Shown: positions 1 to 9,503, counted from the first letter of the stretch. The stretch is 39,934 nucleotides of DNA from an uncultured Roseburia sp. (GCA_947573605.1 CANPGM010000033.1:1-39934); one strand, 5' to 3'. A program made the numbers and translations. The notes: a model not told the origin generated them from the letters alone.

Positions 1-3000
1 CCTTATCGCCGTCGTCCGGTTTCTCTGTTTCTCCGCTCTTAACAAATTCAATTTCGTCACAGTTACGGACTCTTAAACAGGTCACCGCCTGATCGGACGT
101 TCCTTCGGGATGTGCATATACAAGTCCGACAGCCGATACAATATCGCCCTTTTTCACCACCGATGCCAGTTCGTTTTTGCCTGTTTTAGCGGATAAAATA
201 TATCCGTCGATAAAAATATTTGCATTCGTGCCGCTTCCGTCGTCAAGCCAGAACTGAGACACACCCGTGCCTGCCGCATCATAAAGTACGTCGACCACTT
301 TACCTTCTACGCGTACCAGCCTGCCGCCGGATTTCTCGTAATCCATCGCCTCCGCAGCCGTCATCTTTTCCGGTTCGTATATTTTAGGCGTTTCGTCGCT
401 CAATACTTTACTGCTGATAATCTGAATTTCCTTATCTCCCTGATAAGCGTCCACATATCCGGTCACGCGTATTTTCGTACCTACTTCAAGCCCTGCTTCT
501 GCATACGGGAATACGGTAATGCCGGCCGTATCATCCTGTACGTAAATCGTATCGAAGAAAATATTGCCTTCTACGCTCGTACCAGCCGTTACATAGCCTT
601 CGATCGCAAACACATCGCCCATCTTACCGTTTTTCCGAACTTCTTCAATCGGAGTAACCGGAAGCTCCACCGTTACTTCGTCAAGAATATTCTCCGCTAT
701 CGTCCTGTTTAAGTACGGTAAATCCCAAATATTGTCGAGTTCCGCTTTTACCTCAAAGTCGGAAATAAAGACCGTACCGGCTACGAATACATCCGCACCG
801 CTCTCCAGTGTTTCATGCGCAAGAACTACTACATTTCCCTTTTCTACTACAACGGAATTGTCTCCACGCCCGCCGTCTTCATCCTTGCTGTCAATCGAAT
901 ACGTCGTATCGTAACCGCGAATCAATGCCTCCGCTGTTTTCGCTTCCACCGAAGCCGCATCCAGCTTTACGGTACATCCGCTGTAAGCGCTGTACTCCTG
1001 TTCTTCGGACGCGCCTTTTAAGTATTTGGAATCCTTGTTAAACGTATTCTTTAAATACAGACGATACGGCTGTCCCCCGTTATTATCCTCATCGTAGGCT
1101 TCATCGCTGTATAATGTAGTTGTCGCGCCGATTCCCAGAAGAAGCTTATTCATTTCCGTCGTTGTCTGTCCGTCTGCGCTGTCCTGATAATCTGCAATTC
1201 CGCAGGCAATCAGCGTTCCGCCCTGATCGGTATAGTTCTTTACCATCTCAATAAATTCATCGCTGAAATGAGACGGTACATAATCACCGGCATTTGCCGT
1301 TCCCGTTTTCTTTGCAGGCGCTGAAATCACAAGCAATGCACAGTCGTCTAACATCTCCGGCGTAATTTCATCAGTAACGACTTCTACTTTGACATTTTTC
1401 TGACCTGCAATAGTAGTAAAGTTGCCGACATTGCCGCCGTAATATCCGGTGACATAGTCGTTGTAATGCGTACCGTCAATAATAACCTTCGTTACCATTT
1501 CCGGTGAAACATAGGTCAGTTTCAATACTGCTTTATAAATCTTTGCCGCGCCGTTTAATTTTGCATTCACCGTCGCTCCGACTTCTACATTTCCAACTCC
1601 GTCATACGTATAGTCAAAACTGTAGCTGCCGGTACTCATTGCGGCAATGCTCTTAAGCCCTGCCTGTTCCAAATCCGCCGTATGCACCACTTCGTCTTTT
1701 ACGGAAAACTCAATGGAGTCAATTTCCATTACCGTATCTTCGTTATTGAAAAGATCCAGCGTTACATTTAAAGCCTGATTTTTTACCGGAAGCACCTCGT
1801 CCGTAGAAATACTGTTGATGCCTGCCGCCTCTACTTCTCCTACCCAAACAGGAGCCGTAACCGCAATATCACCGTCGGCTTCTACAACTTTAATATAGTA
1901 ATAAGAATAGTCATTATCCACCGTAAAGCTTACGTTTTCTTCACTTCCCGCAACGGTTTTTTCGGCCAGAACAAGTCCGCCGTTGGTAATAACCTGTACT
2001 TTTCCAAGCGCATCCCCGGAACCGTCGCTTAAGTCAACTGTAATTTCAACCTGCTCGCCCGTCTGTCCCTCCGACAGAATCGAGCCCATAATATAACCGT
2101 CAAGCGTATAGTAAATGCTTAAATCATTGTCCTCCGTCGCATAAATACGATAATTCCGCATTGCATCGTAAATATTTTCTCTCGTAAGACTGTCTGCAAG
2201 CACAACGCTTCTCGCCGTATTGGCGTCGCCCCAAAGTCCCTTATGATTATCCTGATTATTGGTGGGGGCTACATGCCAGCCCTTGTCAAGCGCTCTCTGA
2301 TAATACTCATAAGACGGGAAATATCCTGAACTTCCGATTGCGCCTTCGCCGTTGCCCACCTCAATAATTGTAATTAAGTCGTCAATCTCCGCATCATAAT
2401 AAGCAAAATCACTGAAGTCGCCGAAAGTTGTTCCCGGATGGTTAAACTGGCTGATGGAATCCGGTTCCGTTTTTAACGCCGCATAATAATTCTGCAGCGC
2501 CGTACTGTAAGTCGAATAATCCGTCTGCGTCCTGCTCTGGAATCCGTCCGAATTAAAAGTATTGATATGCCCAAGTCCGTTCGACCAGGTCATTTCATAT
2601 CCGAATATGGAAACAAAATCCTTCGTAGTATAGGCATCGGCCAGCGCATGTCCCTCTACCCACTCTTCACTGACGGAGCCGTCCGAAATCGACGCATTGT
2701 TTGCATTATCAAACGAATTGGAATGATCCGTTACCGATACAAAATCCAAATTCTTTACATTTGCAGCATGTTGATACGCCTCTTCACAGGTTCCGGCGCC
2801 ATCCGAATAGCTGGTATGGGAATGAAGCTGTCCGAAATAGATATTGTAGGATTCATTCTCTCTTTCGGTATAGCTTAACGTGACCGGATTACTGTCTTTA
2901 TAACCGTCCTTTACCGCTTTTACCAGATAAACGGCCGGAAGCTTATTTAAAACCAGTTTCTCGGAAGCTTCGTATTCTTCCCAATTCGCTCCGTCGTCGG

Positions 3001-5446
3001 AGGAATAAAGAATCGCCGCGCCTTCCGTCTCACAAGTCAGGCTTACCCGCGTTCCGACCGCAACGCTTCCTCCGTTCGGCGTCGCTTTTACGGTAGCGCA
3101 CTGTGCCTGCGTATAGCGATAAATGGTTTTTATACTGTCGCTTAATCCATCTTTTGACGCATACGTACTGATATCCGCCGGAAGTGTGTCAAGTACCGGC
3201 TTTTTATCCGCATTATAAATTTTGTATTCGGAGCCGTTTACCGAATAAAAAATCTTTGCTCCTTCTGTTGTGCTCGTAAGCGTAAGCTCCGCTCCAAGCA
3301 TCACACTGCCCGACTCCGGTTCTGCTTTCACAAATCCGCAGATTTCAGAAGAAACTACCGGATGACCGGAAATAATCACACTGTCAATACGTACCGTACC
3401 TCCGGAAGACGGCGCTCCGCTGCCGCTTGCACGCTCCGTACCCGGGACCATGCGAACATACAGTTTTTCTGCGTTCGACGCCGCTTTTGGCACATCAAAT
3501 GTAAACGTAACATAATTTCCGGGAGCATAACTTGTTTTTGCGATACCGTCCGTGATATCGCCGGAACCGCTTACTTCGCTCGGCTCCCCGCCTACATAAG
3601 CAGTGTATTTATATTCATATGTACCTGTCTTAAAGTTCTTAAATGTTGTTCCGTCTGTAGAATACTGAAGCTGAAAAGCTCCCGCTCCCGTATTGCTGGC
3701 ACGCAGACGAAAAGCCATTTTCATATCTCCGTACCCAAGCGAGGATAAGGCAAACTGCATATAATCCCCGTTCCCCGATCCAAGACCCGTTCCGCCCATA
3801 TAATAAGAAGTGGAACCCGTCGTACTGCTTGTACCGGAAGTATAAGGCATTACCGCAGCATTTCCCACAACTGTAGTAAATATTGCCGCCTGATCCAGCA
3901 TATCGTTTGTTGTATAAATATCACCGGCAATTCCGCCCTCCGGCGTTACGCCTGCTTCTTCGTAATTCGCGTTACCGGCCCATTGAGCTACATTTGCAGT
4001 AATTGTTGCGTCAACAACAACGTCTTTTCCCGGCTCCTCCGGTTCTCCTGGTTCTCCCGTTCCGTCAGAAACGCCGTAAAACTCCAAAAGATAGATTGCC
4101 GCATTGGCCGAAGCGCCTTTGCCGTACGTCGTAAATCCGCTGTAATATTCGATATACTGACTACTGCCATTATAGGAAGCATTTACATTTTTTAAGTAAA
4201 AGCCGCCGTCCGCCGTCTCTGGTGTCCACAGGCTGTAATCGCCTGCTGCCGCCTCCAGACTCAACCCGTTTCCCGTCGCTGCAGAGGTCAGATACTTTCC
4301 GTCGCAGACGAACGAATAATTTCCGTTCCCGTCCACAGACACAGTAAAGACAGCCGCACCCTCCGGCGCCGTAAGCGTACCGTCTGCAGACGGTTCCGCC
4401 GTATTACCGGCCAGCTTCTTTCCGCTTGCCGCAGAAGACATTACGGCCTTATTTGCCGCGTTATAAATCATAAGCTGATCGCCGTTTTTTAATCCGTTCA
4501 GCTTTTTTCCTGTAAACGTTTCTTCGGAGCCGCTTTTTACCGTATAGGCAAAAGAAGCTGCCGCGCTGTTATGATACCCTTCTTTGGAAGCAATTGCATA
4601 GATTGTTGTGCTTTCTGTGATCACGATCGCTTCCGTATAGGGCTGATAATTGGAAGAGCCGTCCTTATTAAAGGAAATCGCCGCGCCCTCCGTTGCGCAG
4701 GAAAGCGTAACTGCCGTACCGGCTTCTACTTCTCCCGGTAAAACGGAAGCCGTTACGGCGGCGCAAGTCTCTTTTGTATCTTCGGAACCGCCGCCCGTTC
4801 CCTTTAATACAATGTGGTTGATATTACTCGCTCCGCCTTCCGCGACCGTACCGTTGTTTAACGATACGTTATCTGCACAGGTGACGCGCAGTTTAAATGC
4901 CGTATTGTCTAAAGCTGCCGGAAGCGCCATATCGGTGTAAACCGGTGCAAGGCCTGTCCCGGCAATTACGCCTTCGCTGCCATCAATGACCGTCCAGTCC
5001 GTTCCGTTTGTCGAATACTGAAGATTAAAATTCTTTTGTCCCGTGTTTGACGAACGCATCTGTGCCGAAAAGGTCAGTCCTGAGTATCCCGCAGCATCCA
5101 CTTCCATTACCCAGCCGCCTCCGACGGTCCAGGTATTCGCCGCCAGCGCTTTTGAAGAATACCCCGTATAGGCTGCTCCTTCAATGGATAATGTGCCGTT
5201 TCCCGTCGTTGCCGCTGTTGGAAGTCCGTTTTCCGGCGCCGTAGTAAACGACCATCCGGCAATCACGCCATCTTCCGTCTGTGTCTGCGGCTCTGCCTGG
5301 ACTTCCTGCTCCGTATTTTCCGGCGCCATATCCGGCAGCTCCGATGCAAGAGCATCCATTGCCGTTACATTTGCCGTAATACTGAACACAAGCAGAAACA
5401 TCGCTGTCAAAAGTGCATACATTCTTTTCATCCGTACTTTTGTCAT
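1..5446 (-). CDS. Large secreted CehA/McbA-like PHP metallohydrolase, 3' end outside window
   Basis: One uninterrupted frame of 1815 codons that continues past the left edge. The start at 5446 has GAGGAG 8 bases upstream; an ATG at 5431 is an alternative. The N-terminus is a signal peptide (basic MTKVRMKRM, then a hydrophobic stretch). Rough order: a carbohydrate-binding-like beta module (residues 55-200), a chitobiase/hexosaminidase-C-like module (220-300), a second beta module (about 530-700), two more chitobiase-C-like modules (700-860), a PHP domain (865-1120) with LHSHTSYSDGAG (His875, His877) and VTDHSN (Asp907, His908), a DUF4350/GATase-like alpha/beta region (1315-1480), then OB-fold-like modules (1595 onward). 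PHP proteins use metal to hydrolyse phosphoesters or related bonds; CehA-type members include secreted esterases. The substrate is unknown. Extracellular, probably surface-associated, is inference because any C-terminal anchor is outside the window. Confidence 0.85.
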   Translation of the reverse strand, partial: MTKVRMKRMYALLTAMFLLVFSITANVTAMDALASELPDMAPENTEQEVQAEPQTQTEDGVIAGWSFTTAPENGLPTAATTGNGTLSIEGAAYTGYSSKALAANTWTVGGGWVMEVDAAGYSGLTFSAQMRSSNTGQKNFNLQYSTNGTDWTVIDGSEGVIAGTGLAPVYTDMALPAALDNTAFKLRVTCADNVSLNNGTVAEGGASNINHIVLKGTGGGSEDTKETCAAVTASVLPGEVEAGTAVTLSCATEGAAISFNKDGSSNYQPYTEAIVITESTTIYAIASKEGYHNSAAASFAYTVKSGSEETFTGKKLNGLKNGDQLMIYNAANKAVMSSAASGKKLAGNTAEPSADGTLTAPEGAAVFTVSVDGNGNYSFVCDGKYLTSAATGNGLSLEAAAGDYSLWTPETADGGFYLKNVNASYNGSSQYIEYYSGFTTYGKGASANAAIYLLEFYGVSDGTGEPGEPEEPGKDVVVDATITANVAQWAGNANYEEAGVTPEGGIAGDIYTTNDMLDQAAIFTTVVGNAAVMPYTSGTSSTTGSTSYYMGGTGLGSGNGDYMQFALSSLGYGDMKMAFRLRASNTGAGAFQLQYSTDGTTFKNFKTGTYEYKYTAYVGGEPSEVSGSGDITDGIAKTSYAPGNYVTFTFDVPKAASNAEKLYVRMVPGTERASGSGAPSSGGTVRIDSVIISGHPVVSSEICGFVKAEPESGSVMLGAELTLTSTTEGAKIFYSVNGSEYKIYNADKKPVLDTLPADISTYASKDGLSDSIKTIYRYTQAQCATVKATPNGGSVAVGTRVSLTCETEGAAILYSSDDGANWEEYEASEKLVLNKLPAVYLVKAVKDGYKDSNPVTLSYTERENESYNIYFGQLHSHTSYSDGAGTCEEAYQHAANVKNLDFVSVTDHSNSFDNANNASISDGSVSEEWVEGHALADAYTTKDFVSIFGYEMTWSNGLGHINTFNSDGFQSRTQTDYSTYSTALQNYYAALKTEPDSISQFNHPGTTFGDFSDFAYYDAEIDDLITIIEVGNGEGAIGSSGYFPSYEYYQRALDKGWHVAPTNNQDNHKGLWGDANTARSVVLADSLTRENIYDAMRNYRIYATEDNDLSIYYTLDGYIMGSILSEGQTGEQVEITVDLSDGSGDALGKVQVITNGGLVLAEKTVAGSEENVSFTVDNDYSYYYIKVVEADGDIAVTAPVWVGEVEAAGINSISTDEVLPVKNQALNVTLDLFNNEDTVMEIDSIEFSVKDEVVHTADLEQAGLKSIAAMSTGSYSFDYTYDGVGNVEVGATVNAKLNGAAKIYKAVLKLTYVSPEMVTKVIIDGTHYNDYVTGYYGGNVGNFTTIAGQKNVKVEVVTDEITPEMLDDCALLVISAPAKKTGTANAGDYVPSHFSDEFIEMVKNYTDQGGTLIACGIADYQDSADGQTTTEMNKLLLGIGATTTLYSDEAYDEDNNGGQPYRLYLKNTFNKDSKYLKGASEEQEYSAYSGCTVKLDAASVEAKTAEALIRGYDTTYSIDSKDEDGGRGDNSVVVEKGNVVVLAHETLESGADVFVAGTVFISDFEVKAELDNIWDLPYLNRTIAENILDEVTVELPVTPIEEVRKNGKMGDVFAIEGYVTAGTSVEGNIFFDTIYVQDDTAGITVFPYAEAGLEVGTKIRVTGYVDAYQGDKEIQIISSKVLSDETPKIYEPEKMTAAEAMDYEKSGGRLVRVEGKVVDVLYDAAGTGVSQFWLDDGSGTNANIFIDGYILSAKTGKNELASVVKKGDIVSAVGLVYAHPEGTSDQAVTCLRVRNCDEIEFVKSGETEKPDDGDK

Positions 5447-5488
5447 AGCTTCTTCTCCTCTTCTTTTATTTAATCACTTATATGTGAC

Positions 5489-5497
5489 ATTCTATCA
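5489..5497 (-). promoter_or_regulatory. Possible extended -10 of the PHP gene
   Basis: The minus strand reads TGATAGAAT about 45 bases upstream of the ATG, a TGn-TANAAT extended -10 form. No convincing -35 is seen at 16-18 bases, so this is a weak call. The hairpin at 5591-5616 further upstream separates the gene from the purine block, which makes an independent promoter here plausible. Confidence 0.3.
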
Positions 5498-5590
5498 TCT
5501 TTTCTCATATTTTTCCATCTATTCCAGTAAAATTTTCGTAAAATTTCCATAATGAGAGGATGGAAGCAAATGTAATAAAAGCAACTTAAT

Positions 5591-5616
5591 AAGGCATAGC
5601 CCTAAAGCTATGCCTT
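5591..5616 (-). terminator. Hairpin after the AICAR transformylase gene
   Basis: A perfect 10-bp stem (AAGGCATAGC with GCTATGCCTT) and a 6-base loop lie 22 bases past the stop at 5638. The downstream T-tract on the minus strand is poor (ATTAAGTTGCTTTT), so termination may be inefficient. It ends the long minus-strand block and separates it from the PHP gene. Confidence 0.6.
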
Positions 5617-5637
5617 AATGGAAATTCTTCTTATATT

Positions 5638-6816
5638 TTAATGATGGAACAGCCGGATACCGGTAAACGCCATTGCAATGTCATACTTGTTACAGGTTTC
5701 TATTACATGATCGTCGCGAATTGAACCGCCCGGCTGTGCAATATAAGATACGCCGCTTCTGTATGCGCGTTCCACATTATCTCCGAACGGGAAAAACGCA
5801 TCGGAGCCAAGCGCTACATTCGTATTTTTATCGAGCCATGCACGTTTTTCTTCTCTTGTAAATACTTCCGGTTTCTCTTTAAAAATTTTCTCCCATGCGC
5901 CGTCTGAGAGAACGTCCATGTAGTCTTCTCCGATATAAAGATCAATCGCATTGTCTCTGTCCGCTCTGCCGATATTATCCTGAAAACGAAGACCTGACAC
6001 CTGCGGAGACTGGCGAAGCCACCAATTGTCCGCTTTTTGTCCGGCAAGTCTCGTACAGTGGATTCTTGACTGCTGTCCCGCCCCGATACCGATCGCCTGC
6101 CCGCCTTTGACATAGCAGACCGAATTGGACTGTGTATATTTCAGCGTAATCATTGCAATCGCAAGATCGATTTTTGCGGATTCCGGAATTTCTTTGTTCT
6201 CCGTTACGACATTGTCAAAGAAATGTTCGTCAATTGCGAGCTCGTTTCTTCCCTGCTCGAATGTAATCCCGAATACCTCTTTCCGTTCTAAGGGGGCCGG
6301 AACATAAGCGGAATCAATCTCAATAACGTTATATCCGCCTTTTTTCTTCGCCTTTAAGATTTCGAGCGCTTCATCGGTATATCCGGGAGCAATTACGCCG
6401 TCGGATACTTCTCTTTTGATAATCATCGCCGTCGAACGGTCGCAAACGTCCGAGAGAGAAATAAAATCGCCGAAAGAAGACATGCGGTCGGCGCCTCTGG
6501 CTCTTGCATAGGCATTGGCAAGCGGTGAAAATTCTATTGCAAGGTCGTCCACCCAGTAAATCTTTTTCTCGATATCCGTAAGCGGAAGCCCGACTGCAGC
6601 CCCGGCCGGAGAAACGTGTTTAAAGGATGCCGCGGCCGGAAGCCCCGTCGCTTTTTTTAACTCGCTGACAAGCTGCCATCCGTTAAACGCATCAAGAAAA
6701 TTAATATATCCCGGCTTTCCGTTTAATACTCGAATCGGCAGTTCTCCGTTTTCCATATAAATTCTTGACGGCTTCTGATTCGGATTGCAGCCGTATTTCA
6801 ATTCTAATTCCTTCAT
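5638..6816 (-). CDS. purH: Stand-alone AICAR formyltransferase (PurH C-terminal domain only)
   Basis: Transfers a formyl group from 10-formyl-THF to AICAR, the penultimate step of IMP synthesis. The 392 residues match only the transformylase part of bifunctional PurH; the N-terminal ~200-residue cyclohydrolase domain is missing. Recognisable segments are KHVSPAGAA (residues 65-73), the SNSVCYVKGGQAIGIGAGQ region, PFGDN and QPGGSIRDD near the C-terminus. The ORF is open to 6828, but GGAGG lies inside those first codons (ATGGAGGAAATTATG), so 6816 is the better start. The missing cyclohydrolase activity is supplied by the gene immediately upstream (6876-7586), 59 bases away and surely co-transcribed. 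A GC hairpin precedes the ribosome binding site. Confidence 0.92.
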   Translation of the reverse strand: MKELELKYGCNPNQKPSRIYMENGELPIRVLNGKPGYINFLDAFNGWQLVSELKKATGLPAAASFKHVSPAGAAVGLPLTDIEKKIYWVDDLAIEFSPLANAYARARGADRMSSFGDFISLSDVCDRSTAMIIKREVSDGVIAPGYTDEALEILKAKKKGGYNVIEIDSAYVPAPLERKEVFGITFEQGRNELAIDEHFFDNVVTENKEIPESAKIDLAIAMITLKYTQSNSVCYVKGGQAIGIGAGQQSRIHCTRLAGQKADNWWLRQSPQVSGLRFQDNIGRADRDNAIDLYIGEDYMDVLSDGAWEKIFKEKPEVFTREEKRAWLDKNTNVALGSDAFFPFGDNVERAYRSGVSYIAQPGGSIRDDHVIETCNKYDIAMAFTGIRLFHH

Positions 6817-6837
6817 AATTTCCTCCATCTCATTTCT

Positions 6838-6851
6838 GCCGTCTGTACGGC
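6838..6851 (-). repeat. RBS-proximal hairpin module, copy 1 (purH)
   Basis: GCCGT-CTGT-ACGGC on the plus strand (5-bp stem, 4-base loop). On the transcript it is followed by AGAAATGAGATGGAGG and the start codon. The same arrangement with similar sequence occurs at 7603-7616 and 18821-18834. Confidence 0.6.
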
Positions 6852-6875
6852 GCTTTCTCTGTGCTGTTTTTCGTC

Positions 6876-7586
6876 TTATTTTTTGTTTTTATTGACGATT
6901 CGACTTTCATAGGAGCCGGTTCTGATATCAATATATCTGACAAAAAGCGAAACCTTATTTTCCTCGTTTAAGCTTTCCCACAGCATCGTTGTAAAACTGT
7001 CTATATCCCCTTTTAATTCCACCGAAACCGGCTCTCCTTCAAAGCTCGGAAGCGGATTGCCGTCACCCTGATAGGTATGGATAAAATGGCCTTCTCCGGC
7101 CACGGGAGATTCATAGGCAAACGTAAAACGGTGACAGGAATCCGGATTACCGTGATCGCTTTTTATAATAGACATCGCATAATTATATCTTCCGTTATCA
7201 ATATGCATAATGCCGGAAATCCTCGGCGTATAGTTCGGCGCGTCCGGCTCAAAATCCCTGCCTCTCAGTGACTGCTCAAAAGTCTGCTGCTTATCCATCA
7301 GCTCATAAATCGTATCCGTCTGGTCTCCGTTTGTCACAATTGTTTTATTTCCAAGCACACGAACCGGCGCATAGATAATCAGGCTCGGATCTTCTAACTT
7401 ATCCGGGTCAAAGGCCTGCGTCCGAATCCCTTCTCCTTCTTCCACAAACACGCGATTGCGGCTGTTTGCGCTTCGTCCCATAATAAAATAAGCGGTTACG
7501 GCATAGTTTCCGTCCTCGGATCTTCCAATTACGATTCCGCGTCCCGGATAACTGTTCCCGGTAAGTTCTTCTTTTAAAGACATCAT
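6876..7586 (-). CDS. purO: IMP cyclohydrolase, PurO type
   Basis: Closes the ring of formyl-AICAR to give IMP. The 236 residues resemble the archaeal-type IMP cyclohydrolase family (PurO, IMP_cyclohyd): the N-terminal YPGRGIVIGRSEDGNYAV and YFIMGRSANSRNRVF segments, and a length near 200-240. It is unrelated to the MGS-like cyclohydrolase half of PurH. Directly followed by the stand-alone transformylase, so the pair replaces bifunctional PurH. Two adjacent ATGs (7586 and 7583) follow GAGAGGAAGAA; either could be used. The recognition rests on sequence memory of the family and on the neighbour, not on an alignment. Confidence 0.88.
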   Translation of the reverse strand: MMSLKEELTGNSYPGRGIVIGRSEDGNYAVTAYFIMGRSANSRNRVFVEEGEGIRTQAFDPDKLEDPSLIIYAPVRVLGNKTIVTNGDQTDTIYELMDKQQTFEQSLRGRDFEPDAPNYTPRISGIMHIDNGRYNYAMSIIKSDHGNPDSCHRFTFAYESPVAGEGHFIHTYQGDGNPLPSFEGEPVSVELKGDIDSFTTMLWESLNEENKVSLFVRYIDIRTGSYESRIVNKNKK

Positions 7587-7602
7587 TTCTTCCTCTCATT
7601 CT

Positions 7603-7616
7603 GCCGCTTCGGCGGC
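7603..7616 (-). repeat. RBS-proximal hairpin module, copy 2 (purO)
   Basis: GCCGC-TTCG-GCGGC (5-bp stem, 4-base loop). The transcript then reads AGAATGAGAGGAAGAA and the start codon. It lies in the 41-base gap between the UPF0210 stop (7628) and purO. Very similar to copy 3 at 18821-18834, including the bases between hairpin and start. Confidence 0.65.
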
Positions 7617-7627
7617 TTATTTTTATT

Positions 7628-8992
7628 TTAATTTTTAAAGCTGTGAATCGGCGCCGGAATTCTTCCGCCGCGGCTGATAAACGCCTCGCAGGAGTATTTA
7701 TTAACCGGCATAATCGGCGCATAGCCGAACAGGCCGCCGAATTCGACGGTCTCGCCGACGCCCTTGCCAATCACCGGAATCAAACGGGCCGCCGTAGTCT
7801 TTTGATTGATCATTCCAAGCGCCATTTCGTCCGCAATCATCCCCGAAATCGTCGACGCTTTCGTATCGCCCGGAATTGCTATCATATCAAGTCCCACCGA
7901 GCAGACGCAGGTCATCGCCTCTAATTTTTCCAGCGTAATCGCTCCGGCCTCGACCGCTTTTATCATACCGCGATCCTCGCTGACCGGAATAAAAGCCCCG
8001 CTTAACCCGCCGACGTAGGAGGACGCCATTACGCCTCCTTTTTTTACCTGATCGTTTAAAAGCGCAAGAGCCGCGGTTGTACCGGGCGCGCCGGCATACT
8101 CCAATCCGATTTCACAGAGAATATCGGCAACGCTGTCGCCGACCGCAGGCGTCGGTGCAAGCGAAAGGTCTACGATTCCGAACGGGATTCCAAGCTGCCT
8201 TGACGCTTCCTGCGCGACAAGCTGCCCGACGCGCGTCACCTTAAACGCCGTCTTTTTAATCGTTTCGCACAGCACCTCAAAATTTTCGCCGCGTACTTTC
8301 TCAAGCGCTCTTTTCACGACTCCCGGCCCGCTGACGCCGACATTGATTACGGCGTCCGCCTCCGTTACGCCATGAAACGCGCCCGCCATAAACGGGTTAT
8401 CGTCCGGTGCGTTGCAGAATACCACCAGCTTCATACAGTCCGCAGAATCTCTGTCTTTTGAACGTTCCGCGACCTCTAAAAGAATCTCTCCCATCAATTT
8501 TACGCCGTCCATATTGATCCCGGTCTTAGTGGAAGCCAGATTCACGGAACTGCAAACCCGTTTTGTCCGGCAAAGCGCAACGGGGATCGAACGAATCAAA
8601 AGCTCGTCCGCCTCCGTCATTCCTTTGCTGACTAATGCGGAATAGCCTCCGATCAAATCCGCGCCGACCGCTTCCGCCGCAAGATCCATCATATCCGCAA
8701 GAGAAGCAAAATCCTCCGTCGTCCTGCACGCTGCACCGCCTATAAGCGCCATCGGCGTAACCGAAATCCGCTTATTGACAATCGGAATTCCAAATTCCCG
8801 TTCAATCCGTTTCGCCGTATTCGCAAGGTCTTTCGCTACATTCGTAATCTTATGATAGACCTTTTTCCGCACTTTTTCTAAATCAGAGTCAATACAATCC
8901 AGCAGGCTGATTCCGATCGTAATCGTCCGCACATCCAGATTTTCATGCTCCACCATATTATTTGTTTCATTCACTTCAAATATATTAATCAT
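7628..8992 (-). CDS. PFL/UPF0210 (DUF711) family protein
   Basis: A 454-residue cytosolic protein of the UPF0210 family, fold related to pyruvate-formate-lyase-like enzymes, with no established reaction. Recognisable features are the N-terminus [10 protein letters not shown]...[17 protein letters not shown], the [12 protein letters not shown] segment, [11 protein letters not shown], and a glycine-rich C-terminus ([16 protein letters not shown]). The length is typical. The start is supported by GGGGGAGT 6-8 bases upstream. The gene for an ACT-domain protein lies just upstream; these two are commonly adjacent, which suggests the ACT protein senses an amino acid or similar ligand and controls this protein. 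That functional link is inference. Confidence 0.9.
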   Translation of the reverse strand: MINIFEVNETNNMVEHENLDVRTITIGISLLDCIDSDLEKVRKKVYHKITNVAKDLANTAKRIEREFGIPIVNKRISVTPMALIGGAACRTTEDFASLADMMDLAAEAVGADLIGGYSALVSKGMTEADELLIRSIPVALCRTKRVCSSVNLASTKTGINMDGVKLMGEILLEVAERSKDRDSADCMKLVVFCNAPDDNPFMAGAFHGVTEADAVINVGVSGPGVVKRALEKVRGENFEVLCETIKKTAFKVTRVGQLVAQEASRQLGIPFGIVDLSLAPTPAVGDSVADILCEIGLEYAGAPGTTAALALLNDQVKKGGVMASSYVGGLSGAFIPVSEDRGMIKAVEAGAITLEKLEAMTCVCSVGLDMIAIPGDTKASTISGMIADEMALGMINQKTTAARLIPVIGKGVGETVEFGGLFGYAPIMPVNKYSCEAFISRGGRIPAPIHSFKN

Positions 8993-9065
8993 CCCGTTAC
9001 TCCCCCGCTTTGCTTCCGACGAATCTCAAATCCGGATGAAGCTTTAAAAGTTCCCCTGCCGCTGT

Positions 9066-9120
9066 GCTGCCTTTCCAAAAACAGACCCTGTTTGCGGGTT
9101 CCGGAACTTCTCTTCACACT
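9066..9120 (-). repeat. Stop-codon-associated repeat, copy 2 (after ACT gene)
   Basis: Plus-strand GCTGCCTTTCCAAAAACAG ... CTTCTCTTCACACT, overlapping the first bases of the ACT stop codon. It aligns with 9504-9557 and 37137-37189, sharing the GCTGCCTT, CAAA-CAG and TTCTCTTCAC blocks. The copy also holds the small palindrome TTCCGGAA. It fills about half of the 126-base gap to the UPF0210 gene. Confidence 0.55.
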
Positions 9121-9403
9121 AAATACGATGCATCATATCAAATATCTCGGCGCGCTGGCATTTAACCAAAACTCCGATTTCCTGCCCGATTTCGTCTAAA
9201 TCTTTCTGACACTCGCTAAACTCTTTCACAGTCTGATTCATATCCACGATCATCATCATATTAAAGTAACCGGATACAATGGTCTGTGAGATGTCCAGTA
9301 CGTTGATGTTATGTTCCGAAAGGTAGGTACATACCTTTGCAATAATACCGACAGTGTCTTTTCCTACTACCGTTATAATCGTTTTTTCTACATTATTATC
9401 CAT
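9119..9403 (-). CDS. ACT domain-containing protein (UPF0237-like)
   Basis: A 94-residue small-molecule-binding protein with two ACT-like halves or one ACT domain plus helix; it begins with KTIITVVGKDTVGIIAKV and continues with NINVLDISQTIV, both typical of UPF0237/ACT proteins related to the N-terminal domain of GcvR. No enzyme domain, so a regulatory or sensing role is likely. It precedes the UPF0210 gene by 126 bases. The frame is also open to an ATG at 9415, which would add MVIS; that extension comes entirely from the repeat at 9408-9500, and family members usually start near 9403, yet the GAGAG/AAAGG sequence is better spaced for 9415. The true start is unresolved. Confidence 0.88.
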   Translation of the reverse strand: MDNNVEKTIITVVGKDTVGIIAKVCTYLSEHNINVLDISQTIVSGYFNMMMIVDMNQTVKEFSECQKDLDEIGQEIGVLVKCQRAEIFDMMHRI

Positions 9404-9407
9404 ACTA

Positions 9408-9500
9408 ATAACCATGCCTTTCTCTCAGTCTGCGAACTTTGGGGCCGCAGGCACAATATTCGCAAGACAAACAAGTTTGTCTGTGAAAAATTCATTTTTC
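9408..9500 (-). repeat. Start-codon-associated ~92-bp repeat, copy A (ACT leader)
   Basis: Nearly identical to 16054-16145 over its whole length. Read on the transcript strand it holds a hairpin (AGACAAA-CTTG-TTTGTCT), a second small stem (CTGCG with CGCAG), GAGAGAAAGG, and ATGGTTATT, which is an in-frame upstream start codon of the following gene. The repeat ends 5-8 bases before the family-typical start codon of the ACT gene. Confidence 0.85.
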
Positions 9501-9503
9501 CCT

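Noticed and set aside
732-5552. Several plus-strand frames of 60-128 codons
   Set aside because: All lie antisense to the single long PHP protein frame, have low-complexity Ser/Arg/Pro-rich products and no supporting start signals.
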